Shown in pieces: positions 1-10,372 of a stretch of 64,000 bases of DNA. Numbering within the stretch: position 1 is the first letter of the stretch; each line of letters begins with the position of its first letter. Under the pieces are notes generated by a model, which was not told the DNA's origin, did not search any database, and was given only the letters and a program-made list of their open reading frames with translations. The translations under genes were made by a program, and so were the position numbers. Source of the DNA: Clytia hemisphaerica (Eukaryota > Cnidaria > Hydrozoa > Leptothecata > Clytiidae); the NCBI GenBank assembly GCA_902728285.1, contig CACVBU010000351.1, forward strand, positions 186,001 through 250,000, read 5' to 3'.

Positions 1-115
1 TTTCTAATTTTCATTTTTATAGATTAATAATAAAAATTTAAAGTGTAAACTTCAATAGGTTTTGCAATAGTGTAATCTTTTCTACATTGCTGTATTGCAA
101 ATATTGGAAAAACGA

Positions 116-281
116 CTAAAGTCTGTCAAAAAGGTGTGCAGTGTTTGTATTTTTCCATAATAATATATAAGCGCATTTAAATATTTTTCCAACGATACCA
201 AACTTTTTATTATACGACAAATGGTTGGAAAGTTATCGGCAAAAATAGAAACACTGCACACCTTTTTGACACATACTTTAG
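116..281. mobile_element. Short inverted-repeat element (MITE-like)
   Basis: The two ends are inverted copies of about 40 bp; both contain CAAAAAGGTGTGCAGTGTTT and lead into a run resembling TATTTTT. The middle is AT-rich without coding potential. No long target duplication is evident. A related fragment, with a degenerate GTGCACACTT and GACTTTA end, lies near 13880-13922. Confidence 0.6.
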
Positions 282-312
282 TTTTAATACCTGTTACATT
301 GCAGATCGATCT

Positions 313-369
313 ATGGCTCTCAGTTGGCGGGAAAGACACGCGTCAAAATGTTGGGCGAATGTTGAGGGT
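313..369 (+). CDS. Possible short first exon
   Basis: An ATG at 313 opens 19 codons (MALSWRERHASKCWANVEG) that end exactly at a strong donor, GTAAGT at 370-375. The composition looks like protein, but the phase does not join to the frame I prefer for the exon at 761. Either an exon between them was missed, or this is chance. No family recognised. Confidence 0.2.
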
Positions 370-760
370 GTAAGTGTTTTTATTTTTTCATTTAGTCTAA
401 AATTACCATTTATTCATTCGGATGAAAATGAGAATTTTCGAACGAAAATTGCTCTAAAAGTGAAAAATATTCCGTGAATCCGATAAAACGGTTGCTTCTC
501 GACTTTATATTGGTATTGGCATTATCTTGACAATAATTTGGATTTCGAGGTTTTATATATTTCCAACTTTTTTGAGAATTTTGCAAAGACATCAACTTTC
601 GCGACAAAGGCCAAAATTCGCGTATCTTCTATCTAAAAGTTTGTGTATCTTCATGCAACGCAGGGTGTTTGGTATTATTATGCTCCTCTCAACCCGTGCG
701 TATTACTGTATCAGCAGTTTAGTACAATCAAGAGGGTAAATCTTACATGTTACATTTCAG

Positions 761-1241
761 GACCACGACGAACGCTGTTTTGTCCGAATTGAATCACGAT
801 GGAAACGGAAATAAAATGTCTTTCAAAAGCCTTACTAATTTGAATCTCGCACTCGAGAGTAAGTGTATTTTAGTGTTGATCATTATTAGTATCTAATCCT
901 AGTATTTACTGGATTTGTGTGAATTTGCCTTAAATGAGGAATCTTTTTACCTTGAAACTAGACCTCACATCACTAGGGACAACAACAGATCTACTGATTT
1001 CCCTCATTCCCTGAAGTGGAGTTTTTCCTAATCAATTCTTACAGTCACTTTGTCTCAATACAAACCATTTAATGTTGATTTATCGATTTACTGTTTCTTT
1101 TGTATAGGATGTTGCAAGGTAAAGACCGGGGCCGACGATATGGTTGTGAAAACCGCCTTACAGGACGTATTAAAGGACGCCCCCGACCGAGAGGGTGGGA
1201 GCCGATGGGCCAAGAAGCAGCAGAAGAAACAAAACAAATAA
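761..1241 (+). CDS. Two terminal exons of an unrecognised gene
   Basis: Exon 761-858 follows an acceptor (TTTCAG) and ends at GTAAGT. Exon 1108-1241 follows TTGTATAG and ends at a TAA stop. They join in phase, a single A plus GA, giving about 76 residues without a stop. The first exon contains NHDGNGNKMSF, which resembles an EF-hand loop (x-D-G-N-G) but lacks the usual hydrophobic residue at loop position 8. The second ends in a basic tail, WAKKQQKKQNK, typical of a real C terminus. The start lies upstream. I do not recognise the family; the EF-hand resemblance alone does not justify a function. The splice sites and continuous phase are direct observations; expression is inference. Confidence 0.5.
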
Positions 1242-1374
1242 TTTTTTGTTGTATTTTTATCTATGTATTTTTTGTCTTGGAAAAAAGAAAACATGTATAA
1301 ATTGATCAAAATGCTCGTATCATATCTATTTGAAAGTAACTTCGTGACATAAAAAGAGGAACCTCTTCCAGAGA

Positions 1375-1833
1375 ATGGAAAGGTCCCTGATACTAGTGAT
1401 GGGAGTTTTTGAACAAGAATCTTTTGATGATTTACTGATTAATAGAGAAGAATCTGGCATAAAACAAACTCAAAATGATACTGTCTCAAATATGATGGAA
1501 AAGCAGAGGGCTTGGATTCGTAATTTAATTTTTGAGAAAATATTTTACGCGTCCAATATATATCGTCTAAAACACGGGTTTCCGACGTCGTGTAGGAGAC
1601 GTCGGTACAGTACGTCATAACAACGTCCCCATATCGACGTCTTTCACGATTCCCAAAATAGAACGGATATGAGACGTCTGCCCGACGTCAGGCCCGACGT
1701 TTTCTGAGACGTCTTTGAGAACGTCTCGTGTCCACTGGGAGACAGTTGTTTCAGAAAAGGGTTATGCCCCAACAGTTTGCATTGATAGGCTTTGTAAAGT
1801 TGGACAAATATATTTAGATCAAGTAAAACTGAT
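1375..1833 (+). pseudogene. Possible coding fragment split by an ACGTC-rich insertion
   Basis: An open frame at 1375-1560 has ordinary protein composition (for example NREESGIKQTQND and WIRNLIFEK). It then runs into the ACGTC-rich block. After that block, 1741-1833 is again open (EKGYAPTVCIDRLCKVGQ) to a TAA. The two halves may be one exon interrupted by a repeat. No domain recognised. Confidence 0.25.
1568..1741. repeat. ACGTC-rich repeat block
   Basis: About ten ACGT cores occur in 170 bp, most as GACGTC or CGACGTC, in both orientations because the hexamer is palindromic. The block is sharply bounded and GC-richer than its surroundings. It may be a small transposon; I could not fix its ends. 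Confidence 0.5.
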
Positions 1834-2406
1834 TTGTTGTTAAATTAATTTCCTTTCAATATTAGTGCAGGTACATCTTCCTATGTCAAAATTATTCATA
1901 GTGATTTCTTTTTCACAATTTCAAATTAAAACAGTAAAATCTCAAATTGCTTGTTTCTTGAAGGATGAAATTCAAAATTGTCATCATTTGTTCAGAAATT
2001 AAAAAACAACAAACTTGTCTGCTTTATTCTCTTAGAACAGTAAAAGCAAACACAAGAAAACTTTGACAAAAGGAAGTGAATCATTATCTACCATACACTG
2101 ACCATACAATGACTCTCAGGGTTTTGTTTTTATGCTAAATGTAACTGAAAATTATATTAATATTTTAGACTCAAAAGACAGAATTTGCACAAAGCATATT
2201 ATTGGATTTTTATATACCCACTCCACATTGCAAATTGACTGAATTTTTCTAATTGAAATCTTAGAGCCAAAATCCAGCAAAATATGGTGCAGTTGCTACT
2301 GTCTCAAATTATGAAAAACGAAAAGAATAAAAATTCGGGTACAGTGACTGAATAAGAAAATATAAAGTACAGTTTTTAATTAGATTTTAACTGATGTTAG
2401 ATGATG

Positions 2407-3435
2407 TTAGTAATCATTCTCCTCACTTCTCTCTGATGGTGATTCGTTATCTGATAAAGTGTCGTCTGATAGTATTGATGTTTTCTCGTCAGATTCCGAT
2501 TCTAAGGAGGATGCTGATAACGACCTTCTATGAGATGCTAATTCGCTTTCAGATTCTGATCCTCCTTCCGAAGATACTGATTCATCTTCTGATAATGGCT
2601 CCTCAACAAAAAGAGCAGGGATTGAACCCAGACATTCACTACACATACATTGTTAAGCACATATATCGCAACACAAATGTTAAACAATATTTGATTTCAA
2701 CTCCATGCCGAAATTTTTTAAAATATTCTGTCTTCTACATTGTGTTGAATTCCTTACATAAGCCTTCATTGCTTTTGTAATGTTTTTGGATCTTAAACAG
2801 CCAGAGAAATTTAAAAGTGTTGCGGTACTTTGTTTTCCATCTCTCCCAGCTCGACCTGATTCTTGAAAATAGTCATCGGGAGAAGATGGAGGGCCATAGT
2901 GATAGACATCATTTACAGTCAACTCCCATCCCAAAAGCTATTGTTGCCAGAAGAACTCGGATGGTCATCTTTGTTTGCGAAAGAAGAGAGAATATGATCT
3001 TTGAGTGCAGGGCCAGTGTGGCGGTGATATTGTGCATATGGTCGATCACGGTAATCAGAGAACTCTTTTTTTTAAGCAGTACTGTATGGAAATAGAGATG
3101 CACTTTGCGGAGATGCTCTCTTCTTCGAAAAAAGAAAATTCTTCGTTTTGTTTTATATCGGTTAGTTCTGACATCCCTCAATGATGCTGTCGAAAAACTC
3201 GGTTGACTATTTTTCAATATTCATAATTCTGAATGTCATGTTATCTTTATTTGGTAGAGTGACAAATTTCTTAATATTTGTCATACAAAGACTTTTGATG
3301 ATGCATTGGTAGTTCTCCGATGACGCAGTAGCAGTTAATGCAACCACAGGCGTATTGTTTGGCAGAATTGAGCGAATTTCTCCTAACCGGTTGTAATGTT
3401 CTCTAAAAGCTTTAGTGTGTTTACCGCCTGTCCCC
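2407..3435 (-). pseudogene. RecQ-family DNA helicase, 3' part, decayed
   Basis: RecQ enzymes are ATP-dependent 3'-5' DNA helicases. The fragment opens at an acceptor (TTTTTAG) with residues ending in the motif III-like ALTATAS. It continues through motif V (TIAFGMGVD), a YHYGPP segment and motif VI (QESGRAGRDG), then a cysteine-rich stretch (CCDIC followed by QCMCSEC), and ends in a long Ser/Glu/Asp-rich tail. Motifs I and II (Walker A, DEAH) are absent, so the 5' half lies elsewhere or is lost. The frame breaks at least twice: after MNIEK, and by one base between motif V and YHYGPP. In-frame stops flank the cysteine cluster. It points away from the DUF6589-like gene at 4372, with a MITE between. 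The helicase call is firm; that it belongs to a mobile element is inference. Confidence 0.87.
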
Positions 3436-3660
3436 CTAAAAAGAAATTTATGGGCTTTTAGATATTATAAAAGATATACGAGTCAATAACGATATAAGTC
3501 TCAGAACTGGATAATTCTTTTTAAATGGATGGAACGCATTATCTAATTCACAGAATTCAGAACAATTTGCCAAAAATGTTGGAAAAAAATTCAAAGGCTT
3601 ATAAAAAAACTAGATCATTTCAAGAAGGAGATCGCAAAAAAAAGGGTAAAAGCTAAAGGA

Positions 3661-4009
3661 GGGGGGTACTAGGGTTGCTGAATGAGGGGTATGTGCGGAC
3701 GGGACCTCCGAAAACCGATCCATAGAGAGACCAAATTTTAGTGAAAAAGTGACCCGTAGAGAGACTTTTTCGAAAACTTTTCTCTGATTTTCAAAAATTT
3801 CCTACCCTTAGTGAGACTTTCTTTGTAATTTTTCCTCTAAAATCAATTTTTTTTTCTAAAAATCGTGATTTTCCCCACCCTTGGAGAGACTACTTTGAAA
3901 TTTCCTGATTTTTGTAACCCTTAGAGAGACTTTAAAAGGTGAAAAACCCGACCCTTACCGTCTGCACATACCCAGCACCTATTTTTGCCTATGTACCCCC
4001 CCCCCCCGG
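3661..4009. mobile_element. MITE family A, copy 1 (8-bp target duplication)
   Basis: A 349-bp element flanked by direct repeats GCTAAAGG (3652-3659 and 4010-4017). The subterminal inverted repeats are GGGTATGTGCGGACGG and its near complement CCGTCTGCACATACCC. The interior is a run of degenerate modules of roughly 30-60 bp, each carrying CCCTTAG(A/T)GAGACT. A second copy in reverse orientation is at 12630. An 8-bp duplication suits hAT-type mobilisation. Confidence 0.82.
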
Positions 4010-4371
4010 GCTAAAGGATATGTCCGAAGGAGATTCAAAAGAGGAACAAAGGATCAAAATCCAGGAAAGGAAGTACCGTCGAAAAATTGTTTGTTTAAAA
4101 GCAACGATTAGAATTGAAAACAATGATTTGGTAATGTTCTTATTTTCCTTCTAACATTTCAGTACTTAGTATTGTGGTCATTTCTGAAATCTGAACTTTA
4201 AACTGGATGCTCTTAACCCACATTTAGGTTCGACTTATAAAAATTTAATTGATTGCACTTAAAACTAAACGAAGGATAGGTTCATTTGTTTTTCTAGATC
4301 GTACTTCGGTTTTAGGAAAACTAGTTCTATATATATCCATATCAGATAATTACCACATTTCTCGTCTACAG

Positions 4372-5542
4372 AATGAAAGCACGCTACCCAAAGCATTACA
4401 AGCAACATTTCGAAAGAATAACGTAAAAGGGATGATAAAGACGCTGGCAAAGCATTTTCCGACTGAAATGGAGGAAGAGGCTGAACTCATTGTCATTAAA
4501 AAAGTTAAAAAGGAGGCAAGCTTACTTTGTGGACAACAGAACCGAGCAATTTCAAAATGGTGAATCCAAACGAAGCAACCTCGTGTTCTTTCGTCAATCA
4601 AATGGAAGAAGTGTTGAAAATTTCACCTTTGTTATGGAAGATTTTGTATGCAGTCGGTATCAATCCACGCAATAACCGATACAAGAGAAAAGCTGTAGAG
4701 AAATGCCTTCCTGGTATACTAACAGCAGCCTCCACACTTCTCTTCACCCGAAACCGACTAATGAATCTTGGAGCCTTCGTTAATACGTGTGTCTTGAAAC
4801 GTGGTAAAGCAAAGAAACAGACTTTTGAAAGGTATCATGCTCTCTTTGCTGTCTGAATACTCTGTTTATAGCTTAAGTAAAGGTACAATCAAATGGCATA
4901 GGATAAGTTTTAAAAGCTCATTATCAACTCAAAATAGTCATCACAGACATGTTATTGTTTCATCTTTCAGACTTAACAAGACTGGCCTTTGCCTCTCGTA
5001 TACGTCCCTATTAGACAAAATCAAAGCTCTGGGAAAGGATTTTGAAAAATAAATCACCGAATGGAATCATCAAGCAGTAAGATATCAACAGGTTTGTTTC
5101 GATTTTGACTGTTAGTTTACATTAATAAAAAAGTTTCGTCATTGTAGTTTCAATCTTTTTGGTTTTTTTTTCTGAGAAATTTTATACTAAAGGGGTTCAA
5201 AAATCCTGTGCTGAAAGCGTAAAACTATATTTTCAAAATTTTGAGAAATTGGTGGCAAAGCAGCTCATCACGTGGAAAGAATTAGCAATTTCTCTTTCAT
5301 TTGATACTGTCACCGTTCAAGATGCTGATAAAGAAGAAACAGCCTTTATGGAAGAGTTTGAACATATGCACATTCAAGATAATGAACAATGTAGTAACCT
5401 AAACATCATCAAACTCCGAAACCAACGCCTTTATGATCCAAAGTCGATGCTTGCCAGTGACAATGTAAACCTGATGATCAAAAGAAGACATTATGGAACC
5501 GATCGAGCTAACAAAGGCTTGCATTTATTTCATACTATAGCA
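4372..5542 (+). pseudogene. DUF6589-like multi-exon gene, decayed
   Basis: Exon-like segments follow acceptors near 4371, 4972 and about 5190, and the last ends at GTAAGT (5543). Readable parts include ILYAVGINPRNNRYKRKAVEK and a block with LLFTRNRLMNLGAF. Next come TGLCLSYTSLLDKIKALGK and LASDNVNLMIKRRHYGTDRA, followed by GLHLFHTIAV. The order (Leu/Phe-rich segment, a GLCLS..LL.KI..LGKD block, then a DNVN...LH.F..AV block) resembles DUF6589 proteins, which are multicopy in some animals and fungi and of unknown biochemistry. Decay is clear: a frame change near 4520, and an in-frame TAA after GKDFEK. The expected downstream part is absent, replaced by a repeat after about 5790. It is divergent to the RecQ relic. 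The family call rests on remembered pattern, so treat it as tentative. Confidence 0.6.
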
Positions 5543-5789
5543 GTAAGTTAAAAAATCTAACATAACTGAAAACAAAAGCCATCTGAATGATTCTTAAAAT
5601 GACTATTCCCTCAAAAAATTTAGGTTCCATGTATCAGTTGGTTATCAATTCATTATTTTCTTCCGATTCTGAGCGGGCCTCCGCGGTTAAAAAATGCTCG
5701 CGCACACTTTTACAGTTTACTTTGTTTTATCTTGCTATTTTATTTTGTTGCGATCTGTATCGGTTTTTAGTTTTACAAAGTAAAACAGG

Positions 5790-6343
5790 GACAGTGGTGC
5801 ACAATATGGGCATATTTATTTTCATATAAACATCTACTTTATAAGCATCAACTCAATAAATCTTGATTGATGGCCACATATCTTCCGGTAATTAGTTCTT
5901 ACAAAAGTAAGCAAGGGACGGCGCACAAAGCTTATTTATTTTTCTTATAATCATCTAGTTTATAAGAATCAAGTCAATAACTCTTGATAGACAGCCATAT
6001 ACCTTTCGGTAATTACTTAGTTCCTACAAAGTAAACAAGGGATATCAAGATATTTTTACTGTGTGCGCTAAGCTGAACCATAGTTTCTTTTTATCAGCCA
6101 ATCAGAGAGAATAAAAACATTTGATTTTTCTGTTTATATTTTCTTGTGTAAAAATATTTCTCGATATTGTGCTGCTCGCAATGGTTTAAAAGGAACAAGA
6201 CAAGCGCTCAGCGAATAAAGATCTCTAGATGTGCGCTTTTTGGATTGAGTTTCAATAAAACGACCTGGTGAAGGGCGGCCTTCCAACTTTCATTCTCAAT
6301 TATGAATGCGTTCGCGGGGCTTTCATAGCAACAGCTACTTGCT
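5790..6343 (-). mobile_element. Partial copy of the ACTAGCAAGTAGC element with internal repeats
   Basis: In reverse orientation this matches the element at 38905-39817. It has about two copies of a ~125-bp unit (CAATAACTCTTGAT, CTTTCGGTAATTA, AGTAAACAAGGG), then a shared GCGGGGC segment, and ends in the terminal inverted repeat GCTACTTGCTAGT at about 6330-6343. The other terminus is missing, so it is 5'-truncated. Confidence 0.6.
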
Positions 6344-7053
6344 AGTCATTATTTAATTATTTCCTATGAAACATATTTCACATTTAATTTATGGGCAAAT
6401 TCATTTGTATTTAATTCCTTGCTTGTTTCTCTAAGATTGCCCCCTCCGCTGTATATTAGGGGCCCTATATTCAGTTAATCAGCCTTTTATTTCGACCATA
6501 TCGATAAAATACTTAAAATACTTTGACTCTATCTTCACACGGCGGGCATGCGCGGGCGGTTTTTTGTTTAGATTTAAACGACCGCGATTTCAGTGGGTGG
6601 AATTGCATAAATGATAAGAGAGAAAAGTGATTAAACCGAAGCTCTTGAAAGTTATGTCATACTTCAAAACCCCAACTCATGTTTTTCTGAAAGTTGAAGG
6701 GTTATAGCTTGTGCTGAGATTCAAAAGCCAGCCAAATATTCAATTTTTATCACTGGCTTGGAGGTTTAAACTGTTGTTTTACTGAATTTTTACCAAAGTA
6801 TGGTTAGAACATTGCTTGATGGGGAAGTTAGTAAGTATTTTATGGGGCAGATTTTTGCTTTATTATGCAAATGGAATGGTGGAGTAAAAGTCTATAAATT
6901 TTGTTTTTTCAATTTCTTCAAATTTCTTGTGTTTTTGTACATGGAAATAGAGGTGTGTTGAAGAGATGAATCTTGATAGGAATCTCTGAAAATCACATTT
7001 TTAATTGGTTTTGTTATTTTTAGAGTAGTATGTAAACATTATAAATATGAAAA
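6344..7053. other. Intergenic, no gene seen
   Basis: AT-rich sequence with one GC-richer patch near 6540-6600. I see no coding frame, inverted repeat or tandem array. Confidence 0.5.
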
Positions 7054-7566
7054 ATGTCCCGAAAATGTGCACGCAGATATCAACCATCGTTTGAACCACG
7101 ACCGTTGGAACCATATCGCATACTCAGAGAGCACTCTCTGTCGACAATTTCTCTGGTTGCATGGCACTTCAATTCAAATCCCTTTACTGTGAACTTATCA
7201 GAGTTTATTTTTAAAGATACGTTTTATCATGCATTCCGTGCCATTCGTGATTTTCAACCATCCAACGGTGTTGTCACGAAGACCGAAAAAAAGGGAGACG
7301 TTGTATTATGTGAAGTTAAATTTACCAACTTAGAGGCACTGGTTCTACACCTCACAAAACTAACATGCACTGCAAAGGAGGACGAAGGAAAAGTAAATAC
7401 TGAGAAAGTTTATTTTCAAAAACGATTCGCACATGGTGAAAACGGGAAGATTGTTGTTACCGTAGATGAGCCGACAACCTTTCGCTATAAAGTTTCAACA
7501 TCTACACTAACTATATCGATCAAGTACCAGATTGTTTATCAATTTGGTACTATTTGCTCATATTAA
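7054..7566 (+). CDS. Hypothetical protein, 170 residues
   Basis: A complete ATG-to-TAA frame without introns; upstream context AAAAATGTCC. The N terminus is basic (MSRKCARRYQPSFEPRPLEP). The rest is mixed hydrophilic and beta-prone, with Lys/Glu-rich turns and a C-terminal run of alternating hydrophobic residues (FRYKVSTSTLTISIKY). There is no signal peptide, membrane span or catalytic motif I can name. The length is well above chance in such AT-rich DNA and the amino-acid usage is balanced. It lies about 50 bp upstream of a second small ORF and about 300 bp before a tyrosine-recombinase relic, so it could be an element accessory gene or an independent intronless gene. Function unknown. Confidence 0.5.
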   Translation: MSRKCARRYQPSFEPRPLEPYRILREHSLSTISLVAWHFNSNPFTVNLSEFIFKDTFYHAFRAIRDFQPSNGVVTKTEKKGDVVLCEVKFTNLEALVLHLTKLTCTAKEDEGKVNTEKVYFQKRFAHGENGKIVVTVDEPTTFRYKVSTSTLTISIKYQIVYQFGTICSY

Positions 7567-7617
7567 AACGTCCATGTATTTGTAAGCATTGTTTATTTTT
7601 CTTTGGAAATATTCACC

Positions 7618-7761
7618 ATGGCTCCAGCAAAAAGGTCCAAAGCAAAATCAAAACAGTTTAAAATGATTGGGGAGTTCTCTAAAAATAATAAACAAATTAA
7701 TTTGACGGAAGTAAACCTGGACGAACAGAAAGACATATTAAGACACAAGGATTTCAAATAA
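7618..7761 (+). CDS. Small basic ORF, 47 residues
   Basis: An ATG in strong context (CACCATGG) opens 47 codons to TAA. The product is Lys-rich at the N terminus (MAPAKRSKAKSKQFK) and acidic/amphipathic after that (NLTEVNLDEQKDILR). It follows the 170-residue ORF by 51 bp on the same strand. It may be an N-terminal exon or a short nuclear peptide; no family recognised. Confidence 0.3.
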   Translation: MAPAKRSKAKSKQFKMIGEFSKNNKQINLTEVNLDEQKDILRHKDFK

Positions 7762-7865
7762 ACAAACTCAAATGCAAATTTCAAAGAAAACAAAAAAGAC
7801 TTTCAATTCTCAAAGAAAAAATCAACAATACAGACAAAAATATCTTAATGTTATCGAGATACTCA

Positions 7866-9108
7866 GTTAGCCCACGCATTTCGTCAAGCAAAGCTTCCCA
7901 GAGAAAACAGAAAATAACTACCTACCATGTCCCGGGGGTCCTGAATGTTGTTGCTGATCATGTCTCTCGATTGCATGAACACAAACATCTTGCAGCTTTT
8001 CTCCAGTATCTTTGTGACCACTTTGATCGGTTTGCTAAATCTGATGACATTGTCTGGCACATGTCTGAGAACTGTTTCTTGTTTCTTCTTGGTTTGTATG
8101 GGTCTGGCTCATGCCTTCACTCTGCCTTTTAGAGTTTGCGTCTTCACTGCTGGCAGATGTGCAGTTTTATCGTGAAGCCACCTATGCTGTCAATACCCGC
8201 AAGGCCTGCCGCACGCACCGTAAGGTCTATCTTCAGTTTAGTCATACGCTTGACATTCAACCAGCTCCGGCTGACTGCATTCACATCTGTATGTATGCTG
8301 CCTACCTTGCTAGGTTCCTGTTGCCGCAGTCTGTTTGTGTTTATTTGAAATTTGTTGGTCTGCTGCACCGTGAGATGGGTTTCCCGAACCCTCTTCTTGA
8401 CAACTGGTTCCTTTTCTCTGTGCTCAAGGGTATCAAGCGTTCCAAGGGTATCCAAGCTCCCCATCACGGTGGATATCCTTTCCTTCGTTCACTCCCAGCT
8501 CAACCTTATGTATAGCAATCAGGCTTCTTTTTGGGCTCTGTGTCTGGTTTCCTTCTATGGGCTTTTTCGGAAGAGTCACCTTTTGCCGGTTTCCCCAGAG
8601 GGACTTTTTGCCGGTCACCTTTCTCACCAGGTCTGAGTTCACCTTTGTGGGTTCAGGGGTTCACATCAAGGTGAGATGGAGTAAGACCATGCAGTTTGGT
8701 CAGCATACTGTTACTATACCGCTGGTGGCCATACCCTCTTCCCACCTTTGTCCAGTTTTGGCTGTTTCTCGTGCCTTCTCCCTCACCCCTGGGGCACTCC
8801 CATCTGATCAAGCCTTATGTTGGAGAGATTCTCATCTTGGGTCGAATAGGATTTTTGTCTACCGAGATTTCATGCGCATCCTTCAGGCTCACCTGTCTCG
8901 TTCTGGGCACTCACACCGTCAATATGGGTCACACTCATTCAGACGTGGTGGGGCCACTTTTGCATTAGAGGCTGGTGTCCCTCTTGACTCTATTGCAATC
9001 ATGGGTGATTGGAAGTCCGATGCGATGTATCTTTACTTACACATGCCCTTGAAGCAGAGTTCCCATGCCCAGCGTTCTATTTCTTCACATATTTCAACGT
9101 CAACCTAA
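7866..9108 (+). pseudogene. Ngaro/DIRS-like RNase H tail and tyrosine recombinase, frameshifted
   Basis: The start reads YHVPGVLNVVADHVSRL, the C-terminal RNase H signature of DIRS-type pol genes. A tyrosine recombinase follows: core-binding segment near 8150-8420, a catalytic-Arg region (FYGLFRKSHLLP) near 8545-8585, the HSFRRGG box (H-x-x-R) near 8935, and GDWKS followed by MYLYLHM with the likely nucleophilic Tyr near 9030. These enzymes integrate circular retrotransposon DNA without an integrase. The domains lie in changing frames, with switches near 8111-8130, 8430-8500 and 8570-8640, so no intact protein is possible. RT is missing upstream; the element is 5'-truncated. Direct repeats downstream support an Ngaro-type assignment. 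Confidence 0.82.
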
Positions 9109-9133
9109 CACCTCCCTTCACATTGGATTTGGA

Positions 9134-9700
9134 CATTTTTATTATATTCTAGTTCCTGTATATATTTTGTCTGTGACGTTTTCACTGTTTATTTCAAGAA
9201 CTGAAAATACCATGTGGATATTCTGTGTTTAAGGTTCTGATATATGTTTTGTATATCAGAGTTTTATCAGAGCAAATGGTTTGTTTTGATATACATCCGG
9301 ACTCTTGGGACAGCCTCACTCTCATGCATATTTAAGGCCTCAGTTCTTCCACATGGACCTTTTTCAGTTCTTCATTTGCTTAGTGCTGACTGCTGTATTT
9401 TTGCTCCACCACCCTCCCCAGCATCTTTTGGGAAGCTTCCTTTTTCTCTTTATGATCAACGTATATGTTTTTAGTGATGCCCTTTTTTGTCAATGTCAGT
9501 TTACTTATATTTCAGTATTTACTCATGTTTTTGTTATTAGTTTGTATTTTTATGCTGTATTGTTTTATATGTTTGTGATTTGTCCTTTTAAGCTTAGCTG
9601 TGTACTCATTTTTATTTTATTCTAGTTCCTGTAAATATTTTGTCCGTGCCGTTTTCACTGTTTATTTCAAGAACTGAAAATACCATGTGGATATTCTGTG
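9134..9700. repeat. Pair of 94-bp direct repeats, Ngaro-like split repeats
   Basis: 9134-9227 and 9607-9700 are near-identical; both contain TTTCAAGAACTGAAAATACC and end in GGATATTCTGTG. They lie directly behind the recombinase relic. Ngaro elements carry split direct repeats (A1-genes-B1-A2-B2). These two would be B1 and B2, with A2 the 379 bp between. A1 is missing with the truncated 5' end. Confidence 0.72.
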
Positions 9701-9746
9701 TGCCTTTCTGCTCTCCCCCTTTTTCGGCCACTTGTGTTTAAACATA

Positions 9747-10370
9747 CCGGGTGAGCCACAAAAAAGTTTCTCTCTTTAAAACTAATTTTTCCAAAATATA
9801 AAAATTTTAAAAGAACCATTCCTATTCCATCGGAAAGAAGAAAAATAAACTTAAATTTTGATGGGTCATTTATTAAATTTGATTCATTAGATCGAAAGTT
9901 ATGCTCAATTGAATAAAAAAAGTTACTTTCAGAAAGTGCCCAAAAACGTTTAAAAATCGACCTATCAAATTTTTATTTCAAAATTGGCAATCACAAGAGA
10001 CTTTACTTGATTAAGACCATTTTTCAGTAAATAAACACATAAATTTTGAAACTGATGGAACGAAAGGGTTCATCAAAATCATTTCAATTTACTTTTAACG
10101 AAAATTTTCTCCAGATTTTTGGTTCTAGACTGGACAAATTCTATGTAAGGCTGAATGAACTTCGAAACCCATATTTGATGTGTTTTTATGAATTTTACCA
10201 GATTTTTTGGCTTTTTTGGACGAATTTTCTGCCTCTTATGGCTCTTATTGAATTCAATCTTCCTTTAAATAACAAACGGTCATTTAAACAGCTAATAATT
10301 TTTAATGACTGAAACGAAAGTACTGATGCATCATGTAATTTTTCTTTTTCTTCTCTTCTGGCGCACCCGG
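9747..10370. mobile_element. TA-flanked element with CCGGGTG ends, copy 1
   Basis: 624 bp bounded by TA on both sides (9745-9746, 10371-10372). The ends are CCGGGTGAGCCAC and the complement of CCGGGTGCGCCAG. It sits in the 3' part of the LINE relic that continues to 11545, whose C-terminal frame runs into it. The interior has no convincing coding frame. TA duplication and short TIRs suit a Tc1/mariner-type non-autonomous element. Confidence 0.7.
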
Positions 10371-10372
10371 TA

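Noticed and set aside
313-858. Joining the 313-369 exon directly to 761-858
   Set aside because: Phase 0 joining reaches a TAA after 17 codons, and other donors do not give the open frame; no support for a direct junction.
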